NCBI RefSeq assembly: GCF_017599345.1
Contig: NZ_JAGFVL010000016.1
Location: 1-64,000, forward strand
Reading direction: 5' to 3'
Length of the DNA stretch: 64,000 nucleotides
DNA from: Gracilibacillus suaedae
GTDB lineage: Bacteria > Bacillota > Bacilli > Bacillales > Amphibacillaceae
Shown piece by piece: positions 61,073 to 64,000 of the stretch. The notes below the pieces were generated by a model. That model was not told the DNA's origin, made no database searches, and was given only the letters and a program-made list of their open reading frames with translations. The position numbers and the translations under genes were made by a program. Within the stretch, counting starts at the first letter, position 1, and each line of letters starts with the position of its first letter.

Positions 61073-62266
61073 TTATAATACTTTTTTATTTCTGCTGGCA
61101 CCTAAACCAAAAATAGTCATGATTAATGTAACAAATAGTATCATCATAATGGAAGGTTGCCAATGGCTGGTAATGTCAAAAATAAGTCCAATGACTATCG
61201 GTCCAACCGACGCTAACAGGTAACCAAAAGATTGTGCCATTCCTGATAATTCAGCAGCTTGTCTTGCATTAGTGGTCCTTAGTCCTAGCAAGGCCAAGGC
61301 TAAGCTTATGCTTGCTCCTAACATTATGCCAATTAGTGTAATAGCAATAGTAGATCCAATCATACCTGGTTCAACATATAGCATGCTATAACCGATAATG
61401 CCTGACACCCCAAAAACAGCAACAACAGGTTGTTGGTTTTTCAGTTTACCTGCAATAACAGGTGTAAAGAAAGTCGCAGGCAAACTGATGAATTGCATGT
61501 ATGCTACATACCATCCGGCAACTGACCCTGAGAAACCATTGGAGATCAATATTTCAGCTAACCATGAGATCGTTACATAAAATAAAAAGGATTGTAATCC
61601 CATAAAAAACGTGACTTGCCATGCAACAGGTGAACGTAATAATGGAACAGTGCTTGGTTCGTACAGCTCACTATCTTCTCTTAGAGGTGCTTTATGCATT
61701 GTGATTAGCCAGACAACAATACCGATAATTACGAGTAAACTCCAGCTCGCTAATGACCATTTCCACCCAAGTCCAGCAGTTGATGTGAGTGGTACACTTA
61801 AACCGGAGGCTAATGCGGCAAAAATAGACATGGACGTTGTATAAACACCTGTCATTAAACCAATTTTCTCTGGGAAATTACTTTTAATGAGACTTGGTAA
61901 AATGACATTAATGATCGCAATACCTACACCGATTAATATGGTACCGACAAATAATAGGGTAATGGCTGCTGTAGAGCGAATCCAAATACCAATCAATAAT
62001 GTGATGAGTCCATACAGTAATGCTTTTTCATTAGTGGTCCGATTGGCAATCCTCGGTGCAATAGGTGACATAAAAGCAAAGGCAATGAGAGGCAAACTGG
62101 TTAAAAAGCCAGCGCTCCAATTGCTGATCGATAAATCTTCACGCATAATACCAATAATGGGACCGACTGAAGTGATTGCGGGTCTTAAATTAAAAGCTAA
62201 AAGAATAATACCAATGATAAAAAGAATTGTATAATGCTTTTTAGTTAAGTGTGGTGCTCTTTCCAT
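61073..62266 (-). CDS. CynX/NimT-type MFS transporter (YycB-like)
   Basis: This 397-residue transporter has 12 predicted spans with the CynX/NimT family start: LAFNLRPAITSVGPIIGIMREDLSISNWSAGFLTSLPLIAFA. IGVGIAIINVILPSLIKSNFPEKIGLMTGVYTTSMS and LLGLRTTNARQAAELSGMAQSFGYLLA are further hallmarks. Members handle cyanate, nitroimidazole or other small compounds; the substrate is unknown. It is monocistronic and divergent from the signal peptidase gene. Confidence 0.9.
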   Translation of the reverse strand: MERAPHLTKKHYTILFIIGIILLAFNLRPAITSVGPIIGIMREDLSISNWSAGFLTSLPLIAFAFMSPIAPRIANRTTNEKALLYGLITLLIGIWIRSTAAITLLFVGTILIGVGIAIINVILPSLIKSNFPEKIGLMTGVYTTSMSIFAALASGLSVPLTSTAGLGWKWSLASWSLLVIIGIVVWLITMHKAPLREDSELYEPSTVPLLRSPVAWQVTFFMGLQSFLFYVTISWLAEILISNGFSGSVAGWYVAYMQFISLPATFFTPVIAGKLKNQQPVVAVFGVSGIIGYSMLYVEPGMIGSTIAITLIGIMLGASISLALALLGLRTTNARQAAELSGMAQSFGYLLASVGPIVIGLIFDITSHWQPSIMMILFVTLIMTIFGLGASRNKKVL

Positions 62267-62451
62267 TTTTTCACCTTATTTCTATGTTTTTATTAACAAA
62301 TGTCATACAGAATATGCTAAAATAAGTAAGAAACTATTAGTAAAAATCGGATTATAATAGAATACCATACATAAAGTAAGACTTCCATTAGTGGGGGTCG
62401 CACCGTAATAAATCTCAAGTGGAAGTTAATTATGATGAAAGAAGGTCTACA

Positions 62452-63000
62452 ATGGAGAATAAGGTTGTTAAAGAATTACTCTCATGGTTGAAGGCGTTGT
62501 TGGTTGCTGTTATTATTGTGCTTCTGTGTCGGCACTTTTTGATTACCCCTTCCGTTGTGAAAGGTGAATCGATGATGCCGAATTTAGAAAATGGTGACCG
62601 GATTATTTTGAGTAAGATAAGCAGTATCGATCGTTTTGACGAAATTGCCTTCAAAGCACCTGATTCGAATGATAACTATGTTAAGAGAGTAATAGGCTTT
62701 CCGGGCGATACGATCGAAATGAAAAGTGATAACCTATATATTAATGGAAAGCTCTATGAAGAGACTTATCTTGAAGACTCCAAAGCAGCGCTATCTGAAG
62801 GTCAAAAGCTGACAAATGATTTTACACTTAAAGAATTGACTGGTAAGGAACAAGTTCCTGAAGGGAAAATATTTGTTTTAGGTGATAATCGAAGAGTTAG
62901 TAAAGATAGCCGTGAATTTGGCTTTGTAGATGAAGAAGCAGTCATTGGAGATGTTAAAATGCGTATTTGGCCGCTTGAATCATTTGAGATTATTAAGTAG
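62452..63000 (+). CDS. Signal peptidase I
   Basis: This 182-residue membrane-anchored serine protease cleaves signal peptides of exported proteins. One N-terminal helix (LKALLVAVIIVLLCRHFLI) is followed by the catalytic Ser in KGESMMPNL, the Lys in NYVKRVIGFPGD and the C-terminal motif GDNRRVSKDSREFGFV. The size matches Bacillus SipS/SipT. GAAAGAAGG precedes the ATG. A hairpin-forming leader (ACTTCCA...TGGAAGT, about 62380-62427) lies upstream. Confidence 0.95.
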   Translation: MENKVVKELLSWLKALLVAVIIVLLCRHFLITPSVVKGESMMPNLENGDRIILSKISSIDRFDEIAFKAPDSNDNYVKRVIGFPGDTIEMKSDNLYINGKLYEETYLEDSKAALSEGQKLTNDFTLKELTGKEQVPEGKIFVLGDNRRVSKDSREFGFVDEEAVIGDVKMRIWPLESFEIIK

Positions 63001-63063
63001 GAACGGATAAACTTGACAATTTACCGTATCCGTGTTTTATTGGTAATAACTTCATAATAGAAA

Positions 63064-63158
63064 TTCCGCTAGGGGTGCTGCATGAGCAGCTGAGATAAGA
63101 ATGTATTTCTTGATCCCTTTGAACCTGAACTGGTTAAGACCAGCGTAGGAAAGTGGAG
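63064..63158 (+). ncRNA. TPP (THI-box) riboswitch
   Basis: This leader shows the conserved THI-box elements in order: GGGGTGC, CTGAGAT, CCTTTGAACCTGAACTGG, and TTAAGACCAGCGTAGGAA, with the P1 strands meeting around 63068 and 63155. It precedes tenA-thiD. Thiamine pyrophosphate binding should favour the terminator at 63208-63239. Confidence 0.95.
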
Positions 63159-63207
63159 TCGGATGGTGTGTGAACGACATACACCTCAATTTTGATATGG
63201 ACTATTC

Positions 63208-63239
63208 AAAAGCCGCTCCGCTACCCGCGAGCGGCTTTT
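63208..63239 (+). terminator. Riboswitch-controlled terminator
   Basis: AAAAGCCGCTC/GAGCGGCTTTT ends in a T run 35 bases before the tenA start codon. It is the expression platform of the TPP riboswitch. Confidence 0.9.
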
Positions 63240-63273
63240 TATTATGAAAATATATATTCTGGAGGCAGGAGAA

Positions 63274-63972
63274 ATGACTTTTAGTCAAGAATTACGTGTA
63301 GCAGCAGATGATATTTATGAAGGTATTTTTGAACACCCTTTTGTTGTTGGAATTGGAGAAGGAAATTTGCATAAAGAAGCGATTATTCATTATGTAAAAG
63401 CAGATTTTGAGTATCTCAATGCGTTTATGAATATCTATGGTATCGCCATCTCAAAAAGCAGCACTAGAGAAGATATGACGTATTTCTATGAAAAGATCGG
63501 TTTTATCCTAAATAGTGAAATTCATCCACATCATAATTTGTGTCAGGTCGCAGGAGTTGGCTATGATGAGTTGCAAGGATTCCCATTGCCACCAACAGCA
63601 GATCATTATGTAGCCCATATGAAAAGTGTTGCACAACAAGGAAGTATGGGGGAATTAATCGCAGCGTTGTTACCTTGCCCATGGACATATTTAGAGGTCG
63701 GACATTACTTAAAAGATAAGTATCAACCAACCGAGGAACATCCTTTTTATGACTGGATTACATTTTATGCTAAAGAAGATACAGCGTCTGTGACAACGGA
63801 ACTTTGTGAGCGTTTAGATAAATGGGCACAAAATGTCGGAAAAGAAGAAAAACAAAAAGCCAAGCTAGCTTTTATTAAAAGCTGTCAGCTAGAGTATTTA
63901 TTCTGGGAAATGGCTTATCAGGTGGAAGAATGGCCGTTTTCATTAGCTGGAAAGGGGAAACAACATGCATAA
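63274..63972 (+). CDS. tenA: Aminopyrimidine aminohydrolase/thiaminase II
   Basis: This 232-residue TenA-family helical enzyme salvages the pyrimidine part of degraded thiamine. It has FEHPFVVGIGEGNL, VKADFEYLNAF, the catalytic Cys in LLPCPWTYLEVG, and the C-terminal glutamate region QLEYLFWEMAY. GGAGGCAGGA lies upstream of the ATG at 63274. It overlaps thiD by 8 bases under the TPP riboswitch. Confidence 0.95.
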   Translation: MTFSQELRVAADDIYEGIFEHPFVVGIGEGNLHKEAIIHYVKADFEYLNAFMNIYGIAISKSSTREDMTYFYEKIGFILNSEIHPHHNLCQVAGVGYDELQGFPLPPTADHYVAHMKSVAQQGSMGELIAALLPCPWTYLEVGHYLKDKYQPTEEHPFYDWITFYAKEDTASVTTELCERLDKWAQNVGKEEKQKAKLAFIKSCQLEYLFWEMAYQVEEWPFSLAGKGKQHA

Positions 63973-64000
63973 GGTAGCATCAGCCCTCACGATAGCTGGA
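63965..64000 (+). CDS. thiD: Hydroxymethylpyrimidine kinase, N-terminal fragment
   Basis: Only 12 codons are inside the window (MHKVASALTIAG). The ALTIAG segment is the usual start of ThiD-type kinases (ALTIAGSDxSGGAG). The overlap with tenA and the riboswitch upstream support a thiamine salvage operon. Confidence 0.7.
   Translation, partial: MHKVASALTIAG

Overview
The window looks like a chromosomal segment of a moderately halophilic, facultatively anaerobic Bacillaceae (Gracilibacillus/Virgibacillus/Halobacillus-like). It is AT-rich, has strong AAGGAGG-type ribosome binding sites, and carries Bacillus-type genes (cwlK, ytzI, yueI, a GlnR/TnrA-like regulator, type 2 isopentenyl diphosphate isomerase). 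It encodes the ectoine operon ectABC and a mixed-acid fermentation set (pflBA, adhE) with Rex operators. I see no rRNA, tRNA, CRISPR array, prophage or intact insertion sequence. The genus is an inference.

Layout. 0-5.2 kb: a carboxymuconolactone-decarboxylase-like protein, a CDGSH iron-sulfur protein, and a BglG/MtlR-type activator followed by a fructose-family PTS permease. 5.7-9.1 kb: an ammonium transporter operon with a GlnD-like DUF294 nucleotidyltransferase, a DnaQ-type exonuclease and a tail-less GlnR-like MerR protein. It sits behind two perfect TnrA/GlnR boxes. 9.5-14.4 kb: PadR-DUF1700-DUF4097, an AIM24-family protein, a small membrane protein and an AbgT transporter. 14.9-21.7 kb: the RDD / SpoIIM / DUF58 / MoxR / DUF4350 / DUF4129 module. 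21.9-30.3 kb: a TetR-controlled DHA2 efflux pump, pepT, fni plus a ferredoxin-NADP reductase-like protein, cwlK and ilvD. 30.7-34.9 kb: a TrpXYZ-like ABC transporter and a PLP aminotransferase.

35.0-46.2 kb is an ectoine island. ectABC reads leftward. About 0.9 kb away, a PucR-type regulator and four genes read rightward: ectoine hydrolase (doeA), a cystathionine gamma-synthase/lyase-family PLP enzyme, homoserine dehydrogenase and an aldehyde dehydrogenase. The canonical deacetylase and DABA transaminase are absent, so this may be a variant ectoine catabolic route that passes through homoserine to aspartate. ectA appears to start with an ATT codon. 46.3-51.5 kb: catalase, a Fur-box-preceded ABC ATPase plus a BASS-type transporter, and small membrane proteins. 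51.6-59.7 kb: fermentation genes with one perfect and two imperfect Rex sites. 59.8-64 kb: Ohr, two tiny membrane proteins, a CynX-type transporter, signal peptidase I, and a TPP riboswitch controlling tenA-thiD, which runs off the window.

Three families of dispersed, strongly structured intergenic repeats occur: A in five places, B in five places and C in two. Family B interrupts the pflB-pflA operon.
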